Below, in pieces: positions 1-10,268 of a stretch of 64,000 nucleotides of DNA (the first letter of the stretch is position 1; each line of letters opens with the position of its first letter). The translations under genes and the position numbers were made by a program. The notes beneath the pieces were generated by a model. The model had not been told where the DNA came from, did not search any database, and was given only the letters and a program-made list of their open reading frames with translations. Source of the stretch: Saccharothrix sp. S26. GTDB lineage: Bacteria > Actinomycetota > Actinomycetes > Mycobacteriales > Pseudonocardiaceae. The stretch is from contig NZ_JAJUWT010000005.1 of assembly GCF_021390395.1 (NCBI RefSeq), positions 248,001-312,000 on the forward strand, written 5' to 3'.

Positions 1-708
1 CCGGGAGATGTCCCGGAAGTCGCCCGAGTCGCAGCGTATGGAGATCAGCACGCCCAGGGTGCGCACGTGCTCGCCCGTCCCGGCCAGCGCCGTCGCCCCG
101 ATCGCCGACACCGCCTCCTCCGCGAGGTCCAGCGCCTCCACCATGTGCCCGGCGTCACGGGCCGCCGCGGCGCGGTCCACCTGCACGCGCACGACCGCCT
201 CGGGGGCACCCAGGCGCTCGGCGACCTTCGCCAGCTCGTCCAGCAGCTCGCGGCGGGCGGCGGTCTCCCCGAGGCGGACCAGCACGTCCTGGAGGTCCAG
301 TCCGTAGGAGAGTGCCTCGACCAGGTCGTTGCGGCCCAGCGCGTGGCGGTAGGTCTCCCCGAACCGCTGACGGGCTTCGGCGAGGTCGCCGGACTCGTAG
401 GCGTGCCGGGCGAGCAGGTCGCGCACCAGCCGTTCCTCGGAGCCGCCCCGCGCACCGGACGTGGGCGCGACGGCCGGCTCGACGGGCGGGACCGCACCCT
501 CGACCAGCTCACCCAGCCCGACGCCGAGCACCCGGGCGAGCTGGATCGCGACCTCCAGGGTGGGCACGCGCGACCCCGACTCCAGCAGCGAGATGTAGCT
601 GGGGTTGACCACGCCCACGGCCAGGTCGCGCTGCGACAGGTCGCGGTCCAGGCGCAGCCGCCGCAGCCGCCGTCCGAACTCAGGCTGCTGAATGTTCGCC
701 ACGCCCAT
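1..708 (-). CDS. XRE-family helix-turn-helix regulator (3' end outside window)
   Basis: A minus-strand reading frame starts at ATG 706-708 and runs off the left edge without a stop. Its N-terminus (MGVANIQQPEFGRRLRRLR) leads into a Cro/C1-type helix-turn-helix with the signature LSQRDLAVGVVNPSYISLLE at about residues 24-43. The rest is Ala/Leu/Arg/Glu-rich helical sequence resembling TPR-like ligand or partner domains of actinobacterial XRE regulators. It probably binds DNA as a dimer. TTACTC/GAGTAA half-sites lie just upstream of its start and further into the spacer, which would suit autoregulation. Its cognate signal and target are not visible because the downstream side is missing. Confidence 0.8.
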   Translation of the reverse strand, partial: MGVANIQQPEFGRRLRRLRLDRDLSQRDLAVGVVNPSYISLLESGSRVPTLEVAIQLARVLGVGLGELVEGAVPPVEPAVAPTSGARGGSEERLVRDLLARHAYESGDLAEARQRFGETYRHALGRNDLVEALSYGLDLQDVLVRLGETAARRELLDELAKVAERLGAPEAVVRVQVDRAAAARDAGHMVEALDLAEEAVSAIGATALAGTGEHVRTLGVLISIRCDSGDFRDISR

Positions 709-717
709 CACTCGACC

Positions 718-930
718 CCATTACTCGGAGGACCATCGACCGTTACTCTACTAACTGGAGTAAACACCAAGACCGCTGACTCGCTTTTCCCGGATTCGTC
801 GGGCCGCCCACCGCCCGCTCACGAAAGGAGCAGCGTGGGGGTCGCCAGATACCCTGACGGGCCCCGGTGTCGGCACCGTCGACCCGAAGCTGAGAACACG
901 CCGGGCTGTCATCAGGTTACTCTGAGTAAC
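718..930. promoter_or_regulatory. Cluster of TTACTC/GAGTAA half-sites upstream of the XRE gene
   Basis: The hexamer TTACTC or its complement recurs at about 721-726, 743-748, 758-763 (GAGTAA) and inside the perfect inverted repeat GTTACTCTGAGTAAC at 916-930. The pair at 742-765 (GTTACTC then GAGTAAAC) is a second, wider inverted repeat. One copy sits 10-15 bp from the XRE start codon and the 916-930 copy sits just before a small plus-strand ORF. This fits operators for the XRE protein; binding is inferred. Confidence 0.45.
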
Positions 931-937
931 GGAGTCC

Positions 938-1150
938 ATGAACGCGGATCCGCCCCCTTCCGGTTCGGCCCTGCTCGGGACAGTATGTGAGAAGATCTCA
1001 CGCACTGTCGATGCCCTTGCCGGTTCAGGCAGCGAACCGACCCCGGTCCGCCGAGGGGATCTTCGAAGCGTGCACGAAGTGCAAGAAGATGCCCGTACCA
1101 TTACCGGTAAGGGCTGGTCAGGACGATCCGCACGGTCGATGAGTTACTAA
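938..1150 (+). CDS. Small hypothetical ORF divergent from the XRE gene
   Basis: A 70-codon ORF (MNADPPPSGSALLGTVCEK...) starts 7 bp after the GTTACTCTGAGTAAC palindrome, with GGAG only about 4 bp upstream of the ATG. Third positions are less GC-biased than in neighbouring genes, so it may be non-coding or horizontally acquired. XRE regulators in actinomycetes often sit beside short effector or partner genes, which is the only contextual support. I do not recognise a domain (it is not DUF397). Nothing else convincing lies between 709 and 1235; the antisense ORF at 751-1101 looks like a shadow. Confidence 0.3.
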   Translation: MNADPPPSGSALLGTVCEKISRTVDALAGSGSEPTPVRRGDLRSVHEVQEDARTITGKGWSGRSARSMSY

Positions 1151-1235
1151 TTCACACCTTGACTGGGCTTATTAGTAAATAAGCGACGAACGCGGGGGCG
1201 CGGCGCATTGCGCGAAGTCCCGCGCCGGAGCCGGG

Positions 1236-1754
1236 CTACTTCGGGCGGGCGGCGACCACCCGACGGATCAGCTGCACCATCTGGGCGCGTTCCTCGGAGT
1301 CCAGCACGGCGAACCAGCGCGCCTCCCGCCCGTTCTGCCGGGGGAACACGCGCGCGACCGCCTCCCGGCCCTCCTCGGTCAGCGCCACGAACACCACGCG
1401 CCGGTCCTGGCCGTCCCTGGTCCGCTCGACCAGCCCCGCCCGCTCCAGCGTGTTGATCAGGTTGGACATCGCCGACCTGGTCGTGCCGGACAGGTCGGCC
1501 AGTCGCGCGGGCTGCGTCGGCCCGAGGATCCACAGCTTGAACATGAGCCGGAACCCGGGCATGGTCCACCCCTGCTCGCGGTGCACCAGGGCCTCGTAGT
1601 CCGTGATCATCATGTACGCCAGGTGCAACACGTTGTAGGACAGGCCGAACGCGTCCGCGTCGCCACCCAGCTCGGCGATCCGGCGCCGGGCGAACCGCTC
1701 GTACTCCTGCTCCGTCGTCACCTCGTCGGCGAGGGGAACCTCCTGCTCTGCCAC
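1236..1754 (-). CDS. MarR-family transcriptional regulator
   Basis: This 172-residue winged-helix protein carries the MarR signature: the recognition-helix segment SGTTRSAMSNLINTLERAGL followed by the wing VERTRDGQDRRVVFVALTEEG. It should bind DNA as a homodimer and respond to a small ligand. I chose GTG at 1752-1754 because GAGG lies about 8 nt upstream. An ATG 17 codons earlier (1805) is possible but would leave almost no room before the divergent cyclase gene at 1814. The divergent diguanylate cyclase, about 60 bp away, is the natural candidate target. The target is inferred from position only. Confidence 0.85.
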   Translation of the reverse strand: MAEQEVPLADEVTTEQEYERFARRRIAELGGDADAFGLSYNVLHLAYMMITDYEALVHREQGWTMPGFRLMFKLWILGPTQPARLADLSGTTRSAMSNLINTLERAGLVERTRDGQDRRVVFVALTEEGREAVARVFPRQNGREARWFAVLDSEERAQMVQLIRRVVAARPK

Positions 1755-1813
1755 CCGCTGATCCTCGCAGGGCGACCCGGCCGGCGGCACCCGAATGCGG
1801 CACACTGACCGAC

Positions 1814-3325
1814 GTGATCGGGACGAGGCGGTTCGCCATCACGGCCGCGGTCGTGCTGGTGCTGGCCACCGCCGCGTCAGTGGCCGCCGGCTTCGACGTC
1901 GTCCAGGGCGACGCCGCGGTGGCCCTCGACGACCTCGCCCAGCTCGCCACGGGCCTGTTCGCGACCGGGTGCTGCTGGTGGACGGCACGCCGGACGACCG
2001 GCCCCGACCGCCGGTGGCGCCTGGCGACCGGTTTCGGCACGGCCGGCTGGTCCGTCGGCCAGGCGCTGTGGACGTGGTACCAGCTCGTCGAGCGGCGCGC
2101 GGTGCCGTCGCCGTCCCTGGCGGACGCGGGCTACCTCAGCATCGTGCCGTTCGCGTTCGTCGCGCTGCTGGTCATCGGCAACTTCCGCCGGTCGGACTCC
2201 CCCGACGCGCTGCTGGACCGCCGCTCCCGCGGTGCCCGGCTGGTGCTGCTGCTGGACGGCCTGATCGTGGTCGGGTCGCTGTTCGTGTTCACCTGGACCA
2301 CCGCGCTGGGCGGGCTCGTCGCGGCGGGCAACCCCGGTTCGGCGGCGTTCCTGGTGGCCATCGCCTACCCGGTGACCGACCTGGTGCTGCTGGTGATCGT
2401 GGTGGTGCTGAGCGCGGACCGCAAGGTCGTGCTGCGCCCCCAGTTGCTCCTGCTCGGACTGGGCCTGGTCGGGCTCGCCGCGTCCGACCTCGCGTTCGCC
2501 TACCTGGTCAGCGTGCAGGCTCCCGAGGTGCCGCCGCTGGCCAACGCCGGGTTCGTGCTCGGGCCCGCGCTGATCGGCCTGGCCGCGCTCGCGCCCGTGC
2601 CGTCGCCGTCGGCCGGGCCGAGCCGCGACCGGCGGCCGTGGCAGTGGGCGTACCTGCTGATGCCGTACGTGCCGTTGCTGGTCAGCAGCGTGCTGGTGCT
2701 GCGGCGCACGATCATCGGCGACCTGCGCCCGTTGGACGGGGTGGAGATCGCCTGCGGCTTCACGGTGTTCGTCGCGGTGATCCTGCGGCAGTTGGTCACC
2801 CTCGTGGACAACACGAAGCTCGTGCTGCTGCTGCGTGAGTCCGAGCGCACCCTCGCGCACCAGGCGCACCACGACCCGTTGACCGGGCTGGCCAACCGGG
2901 CGTTGTTCGAGTGCAGGCTGGACGAGGCGATGGACTCCCACCACCGCGACGGCACGCCGTTCGGGCTGCTGTTCGTGGACCTGGACGACTTCAAGTCGGT
3001 CAACGACGTGTCCGGCCACGCGCACGGTGACGCGATCCTCGAACAGGTGGCGCAGTGCCTGCGGCAGTGCGTGCGTGACACGGACGTGGTCGCCCGGCTG
3101 GGTGGCGATGAGTTCGGCGTGCTGGTCGAAGGGGTGGACGAGCCGGAGAAGGTGGCGTTCCGCGTGCTCGACGCGCTGGGCGAGGAGATCAGCGCCTCCG
3201 TGGGCGTGGTGCTCTGCGCGAACCCGGACCCCGAAGCCACCGCCGCCTCCGTCCTCGGCCGCGCCGACAAGGCGATGTACGAGGCCAAGCGCGACGGTGG
3301 ACGGGGTCTGGTCATCCACTCGTGA
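1814..3325 (+). CDS. Membrane-anchored diguanylate cyclase (GGDEF)
   Basis: The 503-residue protein begins with about 330 residues of hydrophobic helices (for example ITAAVVLVLATAASVAAGF near the N-terminus) and ends in a GGDEF domain. The active-site motif ARLGGDEFGVL lies around residues 427-437 and is complete, so synthesis of cyclic di-GMP from two GTP is expected. RDTD, five residues before GGDEF, is a canonical RxxD inhibitory site, predicting product feedback. No EAL domain follows. The N-terminal membrane module resembles integral sensory domains of actinomycete GGDEF proteins, but its ligand cannot be read. The GTG start has no strong ribosome-binding site. In actinomycetes c-di-GMP controls development and secondary metabolism. 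Confidence 0.9.
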   Translation: MIGTRRFAITAAVVLVLATAASVAAGFDVVQGDAAVALDDLAQLATGLFATGCCWWTARRTTGPDRRWRLATGFGTAGWSVGQALWTWYQLVERRAVPSPSLADAGYLSIVPFAFVALLVIGNFRRSDSPDALLDRRSRGARLVLLLDGLIVVGSLFVFTWTTALGGLVAAGNPGSAAFLVAIAYPVTDLVLLVIVVVLSADRKVVLRPQLLLLGLGLVGLAASDLAFAYLVSVQAPEVPPLANAGFVLGPALIGLAALAPVPSPSAGPSRDRRPWQWAYLLMPYVPLLVSSVLVLRRTIIGDLRPLDGVEIACGFTVFVAVILRQLVTLVDNTKLVLLLRESERTLAHQAHHDPLTGLANRALFECRLDEAMDSHHRDGTPFGLLFVDLDDFKSVNDVSGHAHGDAILEQVAQCLRQCVRDTDVVARLGGDEFGVLVEGVDEPEKVAFRVLDALGEEISASVGVVLCANPDPEATAASVLGRADKAMYEAKRDGGRGLVIHS

Positions 3326-3710
3326 CGGCCCCGCACGCCGCCGTCACGCGGGCAGGTTCGCCCACACCTCCGCCGCCGCGACCCGCGCAGGCGTCGTCCA
3401 CGGTGGCGCCGGCCGGCAGGGCGACGGTGACCAGCGCGAGCACGCACAGCCCGTTCACGGACGGGATGTGCGTGATCTCCGCGCCGCGCAGCACGTACGA
3501 CGAGCCCAGGCCCGTGCGCCCGAACCTCTCCCGAGCACGCGGTCCGCGACGACACGCACCACGGCGTCGGCGACGTGCGCGGGGGCAGCCTGGGACAAGA
3601 TCATCTCTGGTGGCGCGGGTGGGCGGTCGCGCGGTGACGAGGAGGGCTCACCTGTTTGGCGGCGGCGTGGTCAGGGCATTCCGGAGTGTCCTGCTCACGC
3701 GACCGGAGGT
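3326..3710. other. 385-bp spacer with a possible decayed minus-strand ORF
   Basis: No convincing gene is present. On the minus strand a frame at about 3312-3540 reads ERFGRTGLGSSYVLRG and continues with a hydrophobic stretch (LCVLALVTVALPAGA), ending in low-complexity sequence. It could be the remnant of a small secreted or membrane protein, but I cannot assign it. The plus-strand ORF at 3322-3714 is Arg/Pro-rich and looks non-coding. Confidence 0.3.
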
Positions 3711-3716
3711 ATGACG

Positions 3717-5045
3717 GTGTCACCCTCGGTAGGCGATAATCTGCTGGCCGACCGCTACCAGCTCATCGAGCCGATCGGGATCGGTGGGATGGCCGAGGTG
3801 CACCGCGCCTGGGACACCGTGCTGAGACGGCACGTCGCGGTGAAGCTGTTCCAACCCGGCTTCGACCCCGCCGCGGCCCAGCGGTTCGACAACGAGGTCC
3901 GCGTCCTGGCGGGGCTCTCCCACCCGGCGCTGGTGTCGGTGTACGACGCCGACACCAAGGCCGACACCCCGTTCGTCGTGCTGCGGTTGATCGAGGGCCG
4001 GACGTTGCACGACCGCCTGGCGCTCGGGCCGCTGCCCGTGGACGAGACGCGCCGGCTCGGCGCACGGCTGGCCGACGCGTTGGCGCACGTGCACGCCCAC
4101 GGCCTGGTGCACCGGGACGTGAAGCCCGCGAACATCCTGCTCGACCGCGACGACAACGCCTACCTCGCCGACTTCGGCCTGGCGCACCTGGCCGGCGCGA
4201 CCCGGCTGACCCGCACCGACCAGCTGGTCGGCACCGCCGCCTACCTCGCCCCGGAGCAGGTGCTCGGCCAGGAGATCGGCCACCCGACCGACGTCTACGC
4301 CCTGGGGCTGGTGCTCTTGGAGTGCCTGACCGGGCGGCGCGAGTACGGCGGCGGTGACGTGGAGGCAGCGGTGGCCCGGCTGCACCGCCCACCCGTGATC
4401 CCGGACGACCTGCCCGCCGACATCCGGCGACTGCTGGCGGGGATGACCTCCGCCACGCCCGCCGACCGCCCCACCGCGCACGACTGCGCGCAGGCCTTGT
4501 TCGGCGTCGCCACCGTGCCGCCCGTGGCGTTCGCCGGGGGTGTCGCCGAGGTGGAGACCGAGGAGCTGCCGCGGACGGGGACGCGTCCGCCGGTGAAGGC
4601 GCTGGTCGCCTCGGTGGGCGCGCTGGTCGGCGCGTTCGCCATCACGTTGGCCGTGACGGCGGGCGACGACCCGGCGAACTCCGCGCCGCCCGCGTCCCCG
4701 ACCCAGCAGCAGGCGGCCCCGGAGCAGACGGGCACGACCGAGGGTGCCGACGAACCGGTCCGCCCCCAGTTCATCCGCACACCACAAGCCTCGGCCACGA
4801 CCACCGCGCAGGTCACGACGACCGCGGAGACCGCCAAACCGGCGGGCGGCGAACCGCAGAACCCCGTGCCCGCCCCCGACAGCAACACCAACACCACCGC
4901 ACCGGTCGTGACGACGACCCCGCAACCATCAACCTCGAACCCGCCACCGCCGACCTCCGAGGCACCGCAGCCCAGCCAGGACCCGGAGCCTGAGCCGTCC
5001 GCCCAGCCGACCGAGGGCGCTCAGCCGACCCAGGACGGGAGCTGA
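3717..5045 (+). CDS. Transmembrane Ser/Thr protein kinase without PASTA domains
   Basis: This is a Hanks-type kinase. The glycine loop is GIGGMAEV, the ATP-anchoring lysine lies in VAVKLF, the catalytic loop is HRDVKPANILL and the metal site is DFGLAHL. The kinase domain fills about residues 10-270. One membrane helix (VGALVGAFAITLAVTA) follows at about 300, then an extracytoplasmic Pro/Thr/Ser/Gln-rich tail of about 130 residues with no recognisable sensor. GTG 3717 is preferred because GGAGG (3705-3709) lies 7 nt upstream; ATG 3711 would leave only 1 nt. The tail may act as a wall-spanning tether. Substrates are unknown; no FHA or phosphatase gene is adjacent. Confidence 0.9.
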   Translation: MSPSVGDNLLADRYQLIEPIGIGGMAEVHRAWDTVLRRHVAVKLFQPGFDPAAAQRFDNEVRVLAGLSHPALVSVYDADTKADTPFVVLRLIEGRTLHDRLALGPLPVDETRRLGARLADALAHVHAHGLVHRDVKPANILLDRDDNAYLADFGLAHLAGATRLTRTDQLVGTAAYLAPEQVLGQEIGHPTDVYALGLVLLECLTGRREYGGGDVEAAVARLHRPPVIPDDLPADIRRLLAGMTSATPADRPTAHDCAQALFGVATVPPVAFAGGVAEVETEELPRTGTRPPVKALVASVGALVGAFAITLAVTAGDDPANSAPPASPTQQQAAPEQTGTTEGADEPVRPQFIRTPQASATTTAQVTTTAETAKPAGGEPQNPVPAPDSNTNTTAPVVTTTPQPSTSNPPPPTSEAPQPSQDPEPEPSAQPTEGAQPTQDGS

Positions 5046-5064
5046 GGGGCGGTCACCCCGGAGG

Positions 5065-5365
5065 TGGGCTGGACGCCCGGAGTGGTGGGTCTCCGGCCCG
5101 GCCGAACCCAGGGCTGGCCGAACCCAGGGTCAGTCACACCAGGGCCACTCAAATCCAGGGCAGCTTGGACTCCGGGCCGATTGGGCCCAGCGCCGGCCCA
5201 GCCCGAGCCACTCAAACCCAGGGCCCACTCAAGCCCAAGGCTGACCGGACCCAGCGTCGATCCAACCCCAGGGCTGGTCCAACCCCACTCCGCTCCAACC
5301 CCGGGCCGATCCAACCCAGCGCCAGCCGGACTTCAAGCCCGGCCGAACCCACGGCGAGACCGTCC
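5065..5365. repeat. Degenerate 15-17-bp tandem repeats after the kinase gene
   Basis: About a dozen imperfect copies of a CCAACCCAGGGCTGGT-like unit lie end to end, for example CCGAACCCAGGGCTGG, CAAACCCAGGGCCCACT and CCAACCCCAGGGCTGGT. They fill the spacer between the convergent kinase and ppk2 genes. On the plus strand they are C-rich with few T. ORFs through them are low-complexity Gly/Pro sequences and not credible proteins. The array could act as a bidirectional termination zone or simply be slippage-prone filler. Confidence 0.6.
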
Positions 5366-5392
5366 GTCAAGCACCGCCCAGGGGAATCCGAG

Positions 5393-6418
5393 CTAGGGGT
5401 GAATGCCGGGACCGTGGTCGGGGTCGTCGACAGGTGCGATGGGGGTCGGGCTGAGCGAAGCCTCGTCCTCCCCCTCCTCCAGCAGCGTGGCCGCCGGGCC
5501 GACCACGCGCGGGTCGGGTTCGCCGACTACCTCGTGGTCCTTGTCGGCGTAGTCGACCCGGGCCAGCACGCTGCGCATGGCCTCGATGCGGGCGCGCTTC
5601 TTGTCGTTGCTCTTCACCACGGTCCACGGCGCGGCCTCGGTGTCGGTGGCGCGGAACATGGCCACCTTCGCCTCGGTGTAGGCGTCCCACCGGTCCAGCG
5701 ACTTCACGTCGTTCGGGCTGAGCTTCCACTGCCGCACCGGGTCGACCTGCCGGATCAGGAACCGCGTCCGCTGCTCCGCCCGTGACACCGAGAACCACAG
5801 CTTGACCAACGTGATCCCGTCGTCCACCAGCATCCGCTCGAACGTCGGCGCCTGCCGCATGAACCGCTCGTACTGCTCGTCGGTGCAGTAGCCCATGACC
5901 CGTTCGACGCCGGCCCGGTTGTACCAGGACCGGTCGAACAGCACGATCTCGCCGGCGGTCGGCAGGTGGTTGACGTAGCGCTGGAAGTACCACTCGCCCT
6001 GCTCGCGCTCGGTCGGCTTGCCCAACGCGACCACCCGCGCCCCGCGCGGGTTGAGGTGCTCGGTGAACCGCTTGATGGTGCCGCCCTTGCCCGCCGCGTC
6101 ACGGCCCTCGAACACGACGACCATCCGCCCGCCGGTGTCCTTGATCCAGTACTGCAGCTTGAGCAGCTCGATCTGGAGCATCCGCTTGGACAGCTCGTAC
6201 TCGTCGCGCGACAGCCGCGTGGGGTACGGGTAGTTCTCCCGCCAGGTGTCGATCTCCGTGCCGTCGGGGTGGCGCAGCACCGGGTCGTCCCCGTCGTCGT
6301 AGTCCACCACGAGGTCGTCGAGGCGCAGGCCGGGGAACAGGTCGGCGATGTCCAGCACGGTCTCCACCGACCCGACGTACCCGGCCGACGTGGGGACAAA
6401 ACCGACATGCGCGGGCAC
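5393..6418 (-). CDS. ppk2: Polyphosphate kinase 2 family protein
   Basis: PPK2 enzymes transfer phosphate between polyphosphate and nucleotides, usually favouring NDP to NTP formation. The P-loop is FEGRDAAGKGGTIKR and the second conserved block is LFDRSWYNRAGVERVMG; the lid and C-terminal segments that follow are of normal length. From GTG 6418 the protein has about 341 residues, with roughly 80 residues before the core. The start is uncertain because the open frame continues through the upstream DUF2795 gene, whose stop lies 14 bp earlier. The two genes are probably co-transcribed. Subclass (NMP or NDP preference) cannot be settled by eye. Confidence 0.9.
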   Translation of the reverse strand: MPAHVGFVPTSAGYVGSVETVLDIADLFPGLRLDDLVVDYDDGDDPVLRHPDGTEIDTWRENYPYPTRLSRDEYELSKRMLQIELLKLQYWIKDTGGRMVVVFEGRDAAGKGGTIKRFTEHLNPRGARVVALGKPTEREQGEWYFQRYVNHLPTAGEIVLFDRSWYNRAGVERVMGYCTDEQYERFMRQAPTFERMLVDDGITLVKLWFSVSRAEQRTRFLIRQVDPVRQWKLSPNDVKSLDRWDAYTEAKVAMFRATDTEAAPWTVVKSNDKKRARIEAMRSVLARVDYADKDHEVVGEPDPRVVGPAATLLEEGEDEASLSPTPIAPVDDPDHGPGIHP

Positions 6419-6431
6419 ATCGGGAACCGCG

Positions 6432-6641
6432 TCAGGCTTCGCGCCCCTGGTCGATCGCGACCGCGTCGAGCACCTCGTCGAACGACCCGTAGCGGCGCTC
6501 CGGGATGGCGTGCAGCGCGTGCACGGTGTCCTCGTCGGCGTTGTTGCGCGACGCGTGGTCGACGAGCTGCCCCTTGTCGGCCGGGTAGCCGACGTCACCC
6601 AGCACCGTGCGCAGCCTGCCCACCGTCGTCGTGTCGCTCAT
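6432..6641 (-). CDS. DUF2795 small protein
   Basis: A 69-residue protein (MSDTTTVGRLRTVLGDVGYP...) of the DUF2795 family. The family pattern is visible in YPADKGQLVDHA and ALHAIPERRYGSFDEVLDAV. A strong ribosome-binding site (GGAGGGAG, 4 nt before ATG) fixes the start. The stop lies just ahead of the ppk2 start, so the two genes very likely form an operon. DUF2795 proteins are common in actinobacteria and have no established biochemical role. The pairing with ppk2 suggests a stress or energy-charge context, which is inference. Confidence 0.85.
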   Translation of the reverse strand: MSDTTTVGRLRTVLGDVGYPADKGQLVDHASRNNADEDTVHALHAIPERRYGSFDEVLDAVAIDQGREA

Positions 6642-6722
6642 GGCACTCCCTCCACGATCGGGTACTGACCCCCGGTTACCCGGCCGGGACGCGGTGACAC
6701 GCGCCCACCCGGTGAGTCCACT

Positions 6723-7239
6723 GTGGACACATGCCCTCCCGGGCCAGGATCGGCACCGGCGCGGGAGGGTGCCGCCGCGCCGGTCGACGGGCACCCCGGC
6801 GACCAGGAGACGCCGCTGGTCACCGCCGTGAGCTGCGGCGACGTCGAGGTGGCCGCGGTGCTGGTCGAGGCGAGGGCCGACCTCGACGCGGTGGCCGCGG
6901 CGGGCGAGATGACGGCGTGGCCGCCGGAAGGGCTGAGCCGTCAGTGCCTGCTGCGCTCGCTGGTGTTCGCCGCCGACCACGAGCGCCTGGACGTGATCGA
7001 CCGGCACGCCGGTCGACGAGGCCGATGCCGTGCGGGGGCGGATGCCGTTGCACGTCGCCGCGGCCCACGGCAAGCTCGCCGGCGTCCGCCGGGTGCTCGA
7101 CCACGGCGCGGACCCGACCCTGCGTGACCCCGTGCGCCTGCTGACGCCGCTGGAGTGGTGCCGGCAGTCGCCCCACCGCGGTCCCGGTCACGACGAGGTG
7201 GAGGCCCTCCTCGTGGAACAAATGGAACAAGCGCGGTAA
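6723..7239 (+). pseudogene. Frameshifted ankyrin-repeat protein
   Basis: Ankyrin-like sequence is split over two frames. The first (from 6723) reads ETPLVTAVSCGDVEVAAVLV and continues to LVFAADHERLDVIDRHAG near 7010. The second (through GTG 7030) resumes with PLHVAAAHGKLAGVRRVLDH, GADPTLRD and LTPLEWCRQSP, ending at 7239. The break falls in a hairpin-forming stretch, CGACCGGCACGCCGGTCG at about 6999-7016. It is therefore either a true frameshift or a sequencing/assembly error in a GC hairpin. If intact, the protein would be a small cytoplasmic interaction protein of about 170 residues. No RBS is clear. Confidence 0.65.
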
Positions 7240-7240
7240 C

Positions 7241-8236
7241 TCACGGGGGCACCGGCCCGGTGGACTCCCGCACGACCAGCGTCGTGGACAGCTCCAGGTG
7301 CAGGGCCTCGGGCCGGTGGCCGTCGAGCACGCGCATGAGCTGCGTGACGGCGATGCGGCCCATCTCCTGCAACGGCTGGCGCACCGTGGTCAACGCGGGC
7401 CGGGTGGCCCGGCTGAGGTCGAGGTCGTCGAACCCGGCGACCGACACGTCATGCGGCACGCGCAGGCCGCGGTCGTGCGCGGCCTGGAGCGCGCCCACCG
7501 CCAGCTTGTCGTTGAAGCAGACGATCGCGGTGGGGCGGCGCGGCCCGTCCAGCAGCTCGCCCGCCACCCGCAGCCCTTCCGCCGCGGTGGGCTCGACGTG
7601 GTGGACGCGGTCACGGGAGGGCAGCACGCCCGCCTGCGCCAGCGCCGCGTGGTGGCCCGCCGTGCGGGCGTCGCCCGCCAGCCACTCCACCGGCCCGGCG
7701 ATGACGCCGATGTCGCGGTGGCCCAGCTCGACCAGGTGCGCGGTGAGCGCGCGGGCACCCGCGAGGTGGGCCGCGGACACCGAGGCGATGTCCGGCGGGG
7801 GCGTGGTGCGCGGGTCGACCACGACGAACGGGAAGCCGCGCCGGGCCAGCGCGACGAGCTCCTCGCCGTCCTCCGGCGGCAGGATCAGGACCGCCGCGTC
7901 GAGGTCGGGGTCGTCGGGCAGGCCGCGCAGCACGTCGGCGCGCTGCGAGGTGACGCCCGCGTCGAGGACCATCCGCACGCCGTGCAGGCGCAGCGTCTCG
8001 GCGATCGAGGAGACGATCAGGCCGAAGTAGTCGGTCAGCAGGTAGGGGCACCGGACGTGGACGGTGCGGCGGTCGGGGCGCGGCGGCGCGTCCGACCGGC
8101 TGCGCTCCAGCGCCCGGAGCACGAGCTCGCGCGTGCGCGGTGCCACGTTGACGTGGTCGTTGAGCACCCGGGAGACGGTGGCGATCGAGACACCGGCCTC
8201 CGCGGCGATGTCGCGCACCCGCGCACGCCTGGTCAC
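7241..8236 (-). CDS. LacI-family transcriptional repressor
   Basis: The 331-residue protein has an N-terminal LacI helix-turn-helix (RDIAAEAGVSIATVSRVLN) with the hinge-helix region behind it, then a periplasmic-binding-protein-like sensor domain. The sensor ends in the usual family blocks (VSVAGFDDLDLS, LTTVRQPLQEMGRIAVTQLM). It faces away from the secreted GH30 glucosidase gene across about 108 bp. That divergent arrangement is typical of a sugar-responsive repressor controlling a glycoside hydrolase. The inducer is probably a released sugar or disaccharide. The GTG start is the first in-frame start that keeps the helix-turn-helix intact. Confidence 0.88.
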   Translation of the reverse strand: MTRRARVRDIAAEAGVSIATVSRVLNDHVNVAPRTRELVLRALERSRSDAPPRPDRRTVHVRCPYLLTDYFGLIVSSIAETLRLHGVRMVLDAGVTSQRADVLRGLPDDPDLDAAVLILPPEDGEELVALARRGFPFVVVDPRTTPPPDIASVSAAHLAGARALTAHLVELGHRDIGVIAGPVEWLAGDARTAGHHAALAQAGVLPSRDRVHHVEPTAAEGLRVAGELLDGPRRPTAIVCFNDKLAVGALQAAHDRGLRVPHDVSVAGFDDLDLSRATRPALTTVRQPLQEMGRIAVTQLMRVLDGHRPEALHLELSTTLVVRESTGPVPP

Positions 8237-8282
8237 CTCGGCATCTTAACCGCGTCTTGCACCTTGACTCACTCGGCGCGTC

Positions 8283-8305
8283 ACGTGTTCCATCACGAAA
8301 CACAT
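8283..8305. promoter_or_regulatory. Candidate LacI-family operator
   Basis: An imperfect inverted repeat, ACGTGTT (8283-8289) and AACACAT (8299-8305), brackets a 9-bp centre in the spacer between the divergent lacI-type and GH30 genes. GTGTT/AACAC is exact. A second, looser pair (CCAT...AAACA against TGTTT...ATGG) spans 8291-8326. Classic CG-centred LacI boxes are not seen, so the assignment is tentative. Confidence 0.35.
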
Positions 8306-8344
8306 TTTCCCCTGTTTGTTACATGGCGCGCTCGAAGGAGAGCG

Positions 8345-10261
<1,917 letters not shown>

Positions 10262-10268
10262 CCCGCTC

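Noticed and set aside
1877-3319. 480-residue minus-strand ORF opposite the diguanylate cyclase
   Set aside because: It is a His/Gln/Arg-rich antisense shadow of a high-GC gene; the plus frame carries the GGDEF domain.
3322-3714. 130-residue plus-strand ORF between the cyclase and kinase genes
   Set aside because: Arg/Pro/Ser-rich, no domain, no ribosome-binding site, and it starts over the cyclase stop codon.
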